Origin: Streptomyces xanthii | Lineage (GTDB): Bacteria; Actinomycetota; Actinomycetes; Streptomycetales; Streptomycetaceae | Direction: 5' to 3' | NCBI RefSeq assembly: GCF_014621695.1 | Contig: NZ_CP061281.1 | Span: 5,270,001-5,334,000 of the forward strand | Length of the DNA stretch: 64,000 bases | Shown here: in pieces, positions 56,223-64,000 of the stretch | How positions within the stretch are numbered: the stretch's first letter is position 1 | Layout of the letters: each line of letters opens with the position of its first letter | Notes under the pieces: generated by a model | The model's database searches: none | Told to the model about the DNA's origin: nothing | The model's input: the letters and a program-made list of their open reading frames with translations, nothing else | Program-made: the position numbers and the translations under genes

Positions 56223-56249
56223 CATCATCTGATGGGCCATCAGCTGATG
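56223..56249 (+). promoter_or_regulatory. Palindromic operator candidate upstream of the WxL-like gene
   Basis: CATCATCTGATGG, one base, then CCATCAGCTGATG gives 13-base arms with one mismatch, centred at 56236 and about 120 bases upstream of the ATG. It stands in the AT-richest part of the spacer, next to TTGACT (56263-56268). Confidence 0.6.
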
Positions 56250-56356
56250 CGGTTCGACTCCATTGACTTTTCACACAACCCACACGTCAATGTGCGCAGT
56301 CGGCGCGAAACCGGCACCGGAGCCGCCGCGCCCACACCCATCAGGAGGGGACGTCC

Positions 56357-57691
56357 ATGGGTTCCACCAGTCGAAGACGCCGCGGCTGGGCCGCGCTGCT
56401 CGGGGCCGCCGCGCTCGCGGTCACCGCGGGCGGCACGCTCGCCGCACCGGCCAGCGCCGCCGCCCAGTCCACCGACGTGGACTTCGCCACGCACTGCATC
56501 CCGCCCGCCATCGCCGGCATCCCGCCGATCGACGGCACCACCACGGCCCGGATCGATGTCGACAACGCCGCCCCCAAGGTCGGCGACACCGTCACCGTGA
56601 CGTACACCGTGGTCAAGCCCGCCGCCAGCAACCCGGTGGACCTCGCCCTGCCGGCCGACATCATGACGCCGACCGGCAAGGTCGTCCTCGGGGGCGCACA
56701 GGGCGGGGAGATCACCGTCGCCGGGCCGAAGAAGAACGAGCCGGTGCCCGGCAAGGGCGCCTTCCCGTCCTTCTCCATGACCGGCACGTTCACGGTCACG
56801 TCGCCGGGCGCGATCAACCTGTCGCCGGGCGACTACAACATCCACACCAGCTACATCATGGAGCTGGACACCCCGTGCACGGTGACGAACGGGCCCGCGC
56901 CCGTCTCCGAGACCGTGAACGCCACGGACGGCGGCGGTACCACCAACCCGCGGGCCATCCAGCTCGGCACGGCCTCCGGGAAGCCCGGTGACGCGGTCAC
57001 CGTCTCCGGCAGCAAGTTCACCCCGGGTGCCTCCGTCACGCTGGCCGGCCGCGCCGGTGCCGCGCAGACCGGCGACACCGCCACTGTCACCGCCGACGAC
57101 CAGGGCTCCTTCAGCGGCTCCCTGACCGTCAACGACAAGACGACCACCGGGGTCGTCGCCTACGAGGGAGGTGCCTGGAGCGACGACAAGGGCGCCGGGC
57201 CCGCGGCGTACGTCGTCATCGACGACAGTCCGGTGCCGCCGGGCAGCCAGAAGATCAAGGCGTCCGTGAAGGCGGGCACGCTGTCGATGACCCAGGCCGG
57301 TGACACCGTCGAGCTCGGTGCCGTCGACTACGGGCAGGGCGGCGCCGCCAAGGGCGACCTGCAGACGGTGACCGTCAAGGACTTCCGCGGCGGCCCCGCG
57401 GGCTGGTCCCTGACCGGCAAGGTCACCGACTTCACCGGGCCCGGCGGCGCCTCCATCGGGGGCGACAAGCTGAGCTGGACCCCGAAGTGCGCCACCAAGG
57501 CGGGCAGCCCGAGCACCTGCAAGGCCGGATCCGCCGGGGCCGTCGGCTCCGCGGGCGCCACCCTCGCGTCGGCGCCGGACGCCGCCGCCACCGGCGGCGA
57601 GTTCACGGTCGACGCCGGGCTCTCGCTGAACGTGCCGCAGTTCACGGCGCCCGGATCGTACGCGGGCGTCCTCACCCTCACGCTCGCCTGA
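56357..57691 (+). CDS. Secreted protein with WxL-like C-terminal domain
   Basis: The 444-residue protein has a signal peptide (SRRRRGWAALLGAAALAVTAGG..., cleavage near ASAA), two Ig-like beta regions, and a C-terminal domain with the WxL-type pattern. There VTVKDFRGGPAGWSLTGKVTDF is followed by LSWTP, close to the GxxGWxLT core of WxL surface proteins. WxL domains bind peptidoglycan in low-GC Gram-positive bacteria. The next gene encodes a DUF916/WxL-binding-domain membrane protein, which supports a paired surface system. No sortase motif is visible. Confidence 0.82.
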   Translation: MGSTSRRRRGWAALLGAAALAVTAGGTLAAPASAAAQSTDVDFATHCIPPAIAGIPPIDGTTTARIDVDNAAPKVGDTVTVTYTVVKPAASNPVDLALPADIMTPTGKVVLGGAQGGEITVAGPKKNEPVPGKGAFPSFSMTGTFTVTSPGAINLSPGDYNIHTSYIMELDTPCTVTNGPAPVSETVNATDGGGTTNPRAIQLGTASGKPGDAVTVSGSKFTPGASVTLAGRAGAAQTGDTATVTADDQGSFSGSLTVNDKTTTGVVAYEGGAWSDDKGAGPAAYVVIDDSPVPPGSQKIKASVKAGTLSMTQAGDTVELGAVDYGQGGAAKGDLQTVTVKDFRGGPAGWSLTGKVTDFTGPGGASIGGDKLSWTPKCATKAGSPSTCKAGSAGAVGSAGATLASAPDAAATGGEFTVDAGLSLNVPQFTAPGSYAGVLTLTLA

Positions 57692-57836
57692 GTCCCGACC
57701 CGGACGAGCCGTGAGCGAGCCGGGCGCGCACCCGCCCGGCATCGCCGTTCCCCTCCCGCCTTCCCCTGTCTTCTCCTGTCTCCTTCTGTCGTCGTTTTCC
57801 TCCGCCTTCGCCGCCCGCCCCGGGGGTCCCGCACCG

Positions 57837-58790
57837 ATGCGCAAGCCGTCCTGTGCCGTCCTGCTTCTGCTGCTCCTCGGCTGCCTGCTGAGCGGCGCGC
57901 CCGCCCAGGCCGCCGACAACGGCAGCTGGTCCGTCTTCCCCTACGCCACCGAGCTCGCCCGGCGCCCCTACTTCCACCTCTCGGCCGACCCCGGCGACAC
58001 CCTGCGCGACCGTGTCGTCGTCGCCAACAAGACCGCGCGCCCCCTCACCTTCCGGCTCTACGCGGCCGACGCGTACAACACCGCGCGCGACGGCGGCTTC
58101 GCCGTGCGGACGCGCAAGGAGAAGCAGCGCGGCGTCGGCGTCTGGGCCCGCCCCGCCCGCACCCGCGTCACCGTCCCGCCCCGCGGCCGGGTCACCGTCC
58201 CGATCACGATCAAGGTGCCCGAACGCGCCGAGCCCGGCGACCACCCCGGCGCGATCGTCGCCCTCGACGAGCGGGTCGACCGCGGCGACGGCTCCCTCGC
58301 CCTGGGCGTGCAGCGCGCCGTCGCCGCCCGCGTCTACCTGCGGGTCAGCGGTCCGACGATGCCCGCGATCAGCGTCGAGCAGGTGAAGGTCGAGCACAGC
58401 CGGCCCATGGTGCCGGGCACCGGGCCGAGCACCGCCGTCATCTCGTACACCCTGCGCAACCGCGGCAACGTCACCCTCGACCCGTCCGTCCGGCTGCACG
58501 CCGGCGGGCTCTTCGGGCGCACGCTGCTGGCCCGCTCCCTGTCCGGGACGCCCGCCGAACTGCTGCCCGGGCAGCGGGTCCGGCTCACCGCGCGGTGGAA
58601 CGGGGCCCCGCAGTTCGACCGGGGCGACATCACGCTCACCGCGAGCGCCCGCGAGACCCGCGAGTCGGTGAGCGTCTCGTATCTGGCGCTTCCGTGGGTG
58701 TTCGTGCTCGTCGTGGCCGCGCTGCTCGTGACCGGGACCACTCTGACGGTCCGCGCGCGGCGGTCCCGGAGAGGCGCAGGTCACATATAA
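57837..58790 (+). CDS. DUF916/WxL-partner membrane-anchored protein
   Basis: The 317-residue protein has a signal peptide (MRKPSCAVLLLLLLGCLLSGAPAQA), a beta domain with WSVFPYATELARRPYFHLSADPGDTL and VVVANKTARPLTFRLYAADAY resembling DUF916 (the WxL peptidoglycan-binding domain), a second beta domain, and a C-terminal membrane helix followed by RARRSRRG. In low-GC bacteria DUF916 proteins anchor WxL proteins. It lies 145 bases after the WxL-like gene. An upstream GTG (57711) is possible but would precede the signal peptide. Confidence 0.82.
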   Translation: MRKPSCAVLLLLLLGCLLSGAPAQAADNGSWSVFPYATELARRPYFHLSADPGDTLRDRVVVANKTARPLTFRLYAADAYNTARDGGFAVRTRKEKQRGVGVWARPARTRVTVPPRGRVTVPITIKVPERAEPGDHPGAIVALDERVDRGDGSLALGVQRAVAARVYLRVSGPTMPAISVEQVKVEHSRPMVPGTGPSTAVISYTLRNRGNVTLDPSVRLHAGGLFGRTLLARSLSGTPAELLPGQRVRLTARWNGAPQFDRGDITLTASARETRESVSVSYLALPWVFVLVVAALLVTGTTLTVRARRSRRGAGHI

Positions 58791-58807
58791 GCCCTGATCA
58801 GGGGGTT

Positions 58808-58825
58808 ACGTGAGCGTCCTCACGT
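58808..58825 (+). terminator. Hairpin after the DUF916 gene
   Basis: ACGTGAG pairs with CTCACGT with a CGTC loop, next to CCCTGATCAGGG (58792-58803) and a GGGGCC...GGCCCC hairpin (58837-58852). It is likely a terminator cluster but has no T-run. Confidence 0.45.
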
Positions 58826-58892
58826 CGGGCTCGGGCGGGGCCGGAAGGCCCCTCGGGCGAATCGGACAAAACTGCGTGTTTAAGGCGCGCAA

Positions 58893-58942
58893 GGGACTTT
58901 GGTCCCGGTACTTATGGGGACCGAAGAAAGGACCAAAGTCCC
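58893..58942 (+). promoter_or_regulatory. Two DevR/OsdR-type boxes upstream of the Rpf gene
   Basis: GGGACTTTGGTCCC (58893-58906) matches 13 of 14 bases of the mycobacterial DosR/DevR core GGGACTWWAGTCCC. A second site on the opposite strand (58929-58942 reads AGGACCAAAGTCCC) matches 12 of 14. The two form an inverted pair with perfect 13-base arms. TACTTA between them could be a -10. OsdR, the Streptomyces DevR relative, uses a similar sequence according to my recollection of the literature. Confidence 0.72.
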
Positions 58943-59084
58943 GTTCGGTGGGACCGGGGACCCAAAAAACGAGCCTTGCCGCGGGCCATGGTGGAGCAGT
59001 CGCCCGGCGCCGAGAGGTTCCGGCAGCGCCCCCCCGTCACGGGAGGCGCGGCGACACCCCCGACCCCGAACAAAGGTTTCTTAC

Positions 59085-59456
59085 GTGTTCAGCTTCGCCC
59101 GTACCGCCACCGCCGCCCGCACCAACCGCGCCCGTCGCTTCGCCGCCGGAGCCGTGCTCGCCGGCGCCGTCGGCACCGCCGTCTTCGCCGGCACCGGCAG
59201 CGCGTCCGCCGCGCCCGCCGCCTCCGGCTGGGACGCCGTCGCGCAGTGCGAGTCGACCGGCAACTGGTCGGCGAACACCGGCAACGGCTTCTCCGGCGGC
59301 CTGCAGTTCACGCCGTCCACCTGGGCCGCGTACGGCGGCACCCAGTACGCCCCGGCCGCGCACCAGGCCAGCAAGAGCGAGCAGATCGCCGTCGCCAACA
59401 AGGTGCTCGCCTCGCAGGGCAAGGGCGCCTGGCCCGTCTGCGGCGCCAAGCTCTGA
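59085..59456 (+). CDS. Resuscitation-promoting-factor-like cell-wall hydrolase
   Basis: The 123-residue secreted protein has an N-terminal signal ([26 protein letters not shown]) and a transglycosylase-like Rpf domain: [20 protein letters not shown] with the catalytic Glu in CES, and [15 protein letters not shown]. Rpf enzymes cleave peptidoglycan and promote spore germination or regrowth of dormant cells. No LysM or other wall-binding domain is attached. The GTG start has AAAGG eight bases upstream. The long leader (over 130 bases) could hold extra regulation. It converges on glnB. Confidence 0.9.
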   Translation: MFSFARTATAARTNRARRFAAGAVLAGAVGTAVFAGTGSASAAPAASGWDAVAQCESTGNWSANTGNGFSGGLQFTPSTWAAYGGTQYAPAAHQASKSEQIAVANKVLASQGKGAWPVCGAKL

Positions 59457-59481
59457 GCCGCACCACCAGTCAGCGACTGAC

Positions 59482-61145
<1,664 letters not shown>

Positions 61146-61190
61146 GCGGGCCAGCGTCACCGGCCCGCGTTTCCGTTGTCGCACCCCGGG

Positions 61191-61224
61191 GTTTCCGCCG
61201 TGTTTCGTGTCACCCCGGTGTTAC
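61191..61224 (-). promoter_or_regulatory. GlnR-type box upstream of amtB
   Basis: On the minus strand the sequence reads GTAAC-n6-GTGAC-n2-GAAAC-n6-GAAAC, so half-sites of the gTnAc/GaAAc type are spaced 11, 7 and 11 bases apart. It lies about 50-80 bases upstream of the amtB start. GlnR is the global nitrogen regulator of Streptomyces and activates amtB-type operons. Confidence 0.68.
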
Positions 61225-61274
61225 GAGACCCTCACGGTGCCGCACGGCTTCGCGGATCAGGGACAATGGGCGCC

Positions 61275-62216
61275 ATGAGCGTTCACACCCCCGCTGCCGG
61301 ACCTGCCCACCGCGCCGGCTTCGCCTGCTTCGTCGGCCGCCCCAACGCGGGCAAGTCCACCCTCACGAACGCTCTGGTCGGCAAGAAGGTCGCGATCACC
61401 GCCGACCAGCCGCAGACCACGCGGCACACCGTGCGCGGCATCGTGCACCGTGACGACGCGCAGCTGATCCTGGTCGACACCCCCGGGCTCCACAAGCCGC
61501 GCACCCTGCTCGGCGAGCGGCTCAACGACGTGGTGCGCACCACCTGGGCCGAGGTCGACGTGATCGGCTTCTGCCTGCCCGCGAACGAGAAGCTCGGCCC
61601 CGGCGACCGGTTCATCGCCAAGGAACTCGCGTCGATCAAGAAGACGCCGAAGATCGCGATCGTCACCAAGACCGACCTCGTCGACAGCAAGCAGCTCGCC
61701 GAGCAGCTCATCGCCATCGACCAGCTCGGCAAGGAGCTCGGCTTCGAGTGGGCCGAGATCATCCCGGTCTCCGCCGTCGGCGACAAGCAGGTCGACCTGC
61801 TCGCCGACCTCATCGTGCCGCTGCTGCCCGAGGGCCCGGCGCTCTACCCGGAGGGCGACCTCACCGACGAGCCCGAGCAGGTCATGGTCGCCGAGCTGAT
61901 CCGCGAGGCCGCGCTCGAAGGCGTCCGCGACGAGCTGCCGCACTCCATCGCCGTTGTCGTCGAGGAGATGCTGCCGCGCGAGGACCGCCCCGCCGACAAG
62001 CCGCTCCTCGACATCCACGCCTTCGTCTACATCGAGCGGCCCAGCCAGAAGGGCATCATCATCGGCCCCAAGGGCAAGCGCCTCAAGGACGTCGGCATCA
62101 AGTCCCGCAAGCAGATCGAGGCGCTCCTCGGCACGCCGGTCTACCTGGACCTGCATGTGAAGGTCGCCAAGGACTGGCAGCGCGACCCCCGCCAGCTCCG
62201 CAAGCTCGGCTTCTGA
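61275..62216 (+). CDS. era: GTPase Era
   Basis: Era is an essential GTPase in 16S rRNA maturation and 30S assembly. The 313-residue protein has G1 GRPNAGKST near residue 22, G3 DTPGLH, G4 TKTD, SAVGDKQ (G5 region), and the C-terminal KH domain (HAFVYIERPSQKGIIIGPKGKRLKDVGIKSRKQIE). Start at ATG 61275 or at 61266 nine bases earlier. It is divergent from amtB across about 130 bases that carry the GlnR-type box. Confidence 0.97.
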   Translation: MSVHTPAAGPAHRAGFACFVGRPNAGKSTLTNALVGKKVAITADQPQTTRHTVRGIVHRDDAQLILVDTPGLHKPRTLLGERLNDVVRTTWAEVDVIGFCLPANEKLGPGDRFIAKELASIKKTPKIAIVTKTDLVDSKQLAEQLIAIDQLGKELGFEWAEIIPVSAVGDKQVDLLADLIVPLLPEGPALYPEGDLTDEPEQVMVAELIREAALEGVRDELPHSIAVVVEEMLPREDRPADKPLLDIHAFVYIERPSQKGIIIGPKGKRLKDVGIKSRKQIEALLGTPVYLDLHVKVAKDWQRDPRQLRKLGF

Positions 62217-62240
62217 CCCCGGCCCCGGTCCTCGTACTCC

Positions 62241-63095
62241 CTACTCGTACACGGTCGGGCTCGGGGCCAGGTCCTGGAGCCCGATCACCCGCAGCAGCTC
62301 CAGCCGCTCGTACGCCGGGGTGCCCGGGCGTGCCGAGTGCACGACGAGCTGCTGGTCGTGGCCGGCGCCCAGCAGCACCTCGCAGTCCAGGTCGAGCACG
62401 CCGACGACCGGGTGCACGAAGCGTTTCGGCGACGGGCGGTCCACGACCACGTCGTGCGCCGCCCACATCTCCTCGAACTCCGCCGACGCGGACCGCAGTT
62501 CGCGGACGAGCGCGGCCGGGCCCGGGTCGTCCGGGCGGGCCGCCGCGACCGCGCGCAGGCCCGCCACATGGGCGCGGCCGAGCCCCTCGTGCTGGTCGGC
62601 GGGGAACAGGGCGCGGGTCGCCGGGTCCGTGAACCAGCGGCGGATCATGTTCGTGCCCACGTGGTCGCCGGTCAGCGCCATCGACATCGCGTTCTGCGCG
62701 AGCACCTCGCCCCAGTCGCCGAACACCGTCGCCGGCAGATCGTGCAGCCGGTCCAGGATCAGCAGCAGCCCCGGGCGGACATGCCCCGACGAGGTGCCGG
62801 GCCGCGGCGGCTCCTCGCCCGCCAGATGGAACAGATGGTCCCGCTCGGCCTCCGTCAGGCGCAGCGCGCGGGCCAGCGCCGTCAGCATCTGGCGCGAGGG
62901 GTGCGAGCCGCGGCGCTGCTCCAGCCGCGTGTAGTAGTCCGCGGACATCCCGGCGAGCTGCGCCACCTCCTCGCGGCGCAGGCCCGGGGTGCGGCGGCGC
63001 GGGCCCGTGGGCAGGCCCACGTCCGGGGGGTTCAGGCGACTGCGGGAGCGGCGCAGGAAGTCGGCGAGTTCGGCACGGTTCACGTCTTTCAGCAT
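62241..63095 (-). CDS. XRE-family regulator with MmyB-like ligand domain
   Basis: The 284-residue regulator has the helix-turn-helix GPRRRTPGLRREEVAQLAGMSADYYTRLEQRRGSH at about residues 31-65 and an MmyB-like ligand-binding C-terminal part. It is a second member of the same family as the protein encoded at 6505-7425, sharing RRTPGLRREEVAQL. It is divergent from a NAD(P)-dependent oxidoreductase gene, and a perfect 10-bp-arm palindrome lies between them at 63114-63140, probably the operator. Confidence 0.88.
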   Translation of the reverse strand: MLKDVNRAELADFLRRSRSRLNPPDVGLPTGPRRRTPGLRREEVAQLAGMSADYYTRLEQRRGSHPSRQMLTALARALRLTEAERDHLFHLAGEEPPRPGTSSGHVRPGLLLILDRLHDLPATVFGDWGEVLAQNAMSMALTGDHVGTNMIRRWFTDPATRALFPADQHEGLGRAHVAGLRAVAAARPDDPGPAALVRELRSASAEFEEMWAAHDVVVDRPSPKRFVHPVVGVLDLDCEVLLGAGHDQQLVVHSARPGTPAYERLELLRVIGLQDLAPSPTVYE

Positions 63096-63113
63096 GGCTC
63101 GCCGCCGGGTCCG

Positions 63114-63140
63114 TATCCAGGGAGTGCCGGTCCCTGGATA
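63114..63140. promoter_or_regulatory. Palindromic operator between XRE regulator and oxidoreductase
   Basis: TATCCAGGGA and TCCCTGGATA are perfect inverse complements separated by seven bases. The centre is 32 bases from the XRE start and about 118 bases from the oxidoreductase start. It is the expected location for the regulator's binding site. A tandem ACGGCCGGTTCGGCC repeat follows near 63185-63215. Confidence 0.72.
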
Positions 63141-63244
63141 ACCGCGTCTCTCCCGCCGGGGCGGCGGCGGGCGGAGGCTTCAGCCACGGCCGGTTCGGCC
63201 ACGGCCGGTTCGGCCACTTTGGCTACGAGGACGAGGAGACGGCC

Positions 63245-64000
63245 ATGCTGATATTGGTGACGGGTGCGACGGGTCAGGTCGGGCGGCGGTTCGTGCCGCG
63301 GCTGCTGCGGGCGGCCCCGCACGGGGACCGGGTGCGGGTGCTGGTGCGGGAGGCGGAGCGCGGGGAGGAGTTCGCGGAGCTCGGGGCCGAGGTCGTCGTG
63401 GGGGATCTGCGGGACGCGGAGACCCTCGGGAAGGTGACGGCCGGGGTGGACGCGGTCGTGAACGTCGCGGCGGCGTTCCGGGGAGTCCCGGACGAGGAGG
63501 CGCGCGCGGTCAACCGGGACGCGGCGATCGAGCTCGGGCGGGCCGCGGTGGCCTCAGGCGTCGGCAGGTTCGTGCAGGTCAGCACGGGGCTGGTGTACGG
63601 CGCGGGGCGGGGGCGGGCGCTCGTCGAGTCGGACGAGTCGGTGCCGGGCGGGCACCTGTGGGGCGCCTACCCCGAGTCCAAGTGGGAGGCCGAACAGGGG
63701 CTCGCGGGACTCTCCGGGCTCGGTGATCTGCGGATCGGGCGCCTGCCCTTCGTGTACGGGGACGGGGACCCGCACCTCGACACCGCCGTGGAGTGGGCCC
63801 CCGGGTGGGCCGGGATGCAGCGGCTGCACCTCGGGCACCACGCGGATGTGGGCCAGGGCCTGCTGCGGCTCCTGTACGCGCCGGGTGCGTCCGGCGCGTA
63901 CAACATCGCGGACGACGCCCCGCTCACCACGATCGACCTGCTCACCTTCGCGGGTGTGGAGGTCCCGCCCGCCGTGTCCGAGAGGGAGACCACGGACCCC
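63245..64000 (+). CDS. NAD(P)-dependent oxidoreductase (extended SDR), 3' truncated
   Basis: The frame is open to the end of the window (252 codons). The N-terminus has LILVTGATGQVGRRF, a Rossmann GxxGxxG, followed by extended-SDR features such as VVGDLRDAETLGKV, FVQVSTGLVYG and a YPESK motif (YxxxK) near residue 142. It is an epimerase/NmrA-like reductase whose substrate is unknown. It is divergent from the XRE regulator, which probably controls it. The rest of the gene lies outside the window. Confidence 0.85.
   Translation, partial: MLILVTGATGQVGRRFVPRLLRAAPHGDRVRVLVREAERGEEFAELGAEVVVGDLRDAETLGKVTAGVDAVVNVAAAFRGVPDEEARAVNRDAAIELGRAAVASGVGRFVQVSTGLVYGAGRGRALVESDESVPGGHLWGAYPESKWEAEQGLAGLSGLGDLRIGRLPFVYGDGDPHLDTAVEWAPGWAGMQRLHLGHHADVGQGLLRLLYAPGASGAYNIADDAPLTTIDLLTFAGVEVPPAVSERETTDP

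Overview
The window is about 72% GC. It has GTG and TTG starts, very short intergenic gaps, proline/alanine-rich linkers and an actinobacterial gene order (nadD-LCP-rsfS, leuS, comEA-comEC, holA/rpsT, lepA, hemW, hrcA-dnaJ, rsmE, tricorn-type protease, phoH-ybeY, era). From remembered gene order this is chromosomal core DNA of a Streptomyces species; no database was consulted. The first and last genes are cut by the window edges.

Layout. 1-6.3 kb: a truncated membrane protein, an M48 protease, two tiny membrane proteins, nadD, an LCP/LytR_C protein, rsfS and a phosphoglycerate-mutase-like phosphatase. 6.4-9.8 kb: two identical tRNA-Ala(GGC) genes bracket an XRE regulator/MFS exporter pair and two small zinc-ribbon proteins. 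9.9-12.6 kb: a haem-type membrane protein overlapping a NuoF-like flavoprotein/ferredoxin fusion. 12.8-15.9 kb: leuS behind a leucine leader peptide and terminator. 16-21.7 kb: a DUF-type membrane protein, a DegV protein, comEA and comEC. 22-27.3 kb: a YceI protein, holA facing rpsT, then lepA. 27.5-37 kb: fadD-like ligase, SpoIIE-type phosphatase, hemW, a Toprim-like DUF3097 protein, an MBL hydrolase, then CIRCE-hrcA-dnaJ. 37.4-48.5 kb: nitronate monooxygenase-like protein, rsmE, VOC protein, tricorn-type protease, HIT protein, RNase Z-like protein, adenine/adenosine deaminase, MFS transporter and PfkB kinase. 48.5-52.3 kb: a 57-bp minisatellite, then phoH-ybeY-CorC-MmcQ. 52.3-61.1 kb looks accessory, placed between phoH-ybeY and era: a LAL regulator facing a Tat-signal SDR, a zinc-less cytidine-deaminase-like protein, a WxL-like secreted protein with a DUF916 partner, an Rpf-type hydrolase and amtB-glnB. 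61.3-64 kb: era, then a second XRE regulator divergent from a truncated NAD(P)-dependent oxidoreductase.

Most striking signals. (1) All 76 leucine codons of leuS are CTG, while neighbouring genes freely use CTC. The upstream leader peptide instead carries CTT-CTG-CTT and is followed by a terminator, which suggests isoacceptor-specific sensing of leucyl-tRNA charging. (2) Two DevR/OsdR-type GGGACTTTGGTCC boxes precede an Rpf-like hydrolase gene. (3) A 57-bp tandem repeat array lies beside a perfect 21-bp inverted repeat upstream of phoH. (4) A repeat with the core CGCGCAGTTCCCCGCGCCCC occurs four times at three loci and carries variable but self-complementary inner hairpins. (5) A WxL/DUF916-like surface-protein pair sits behind a strong palindrome.
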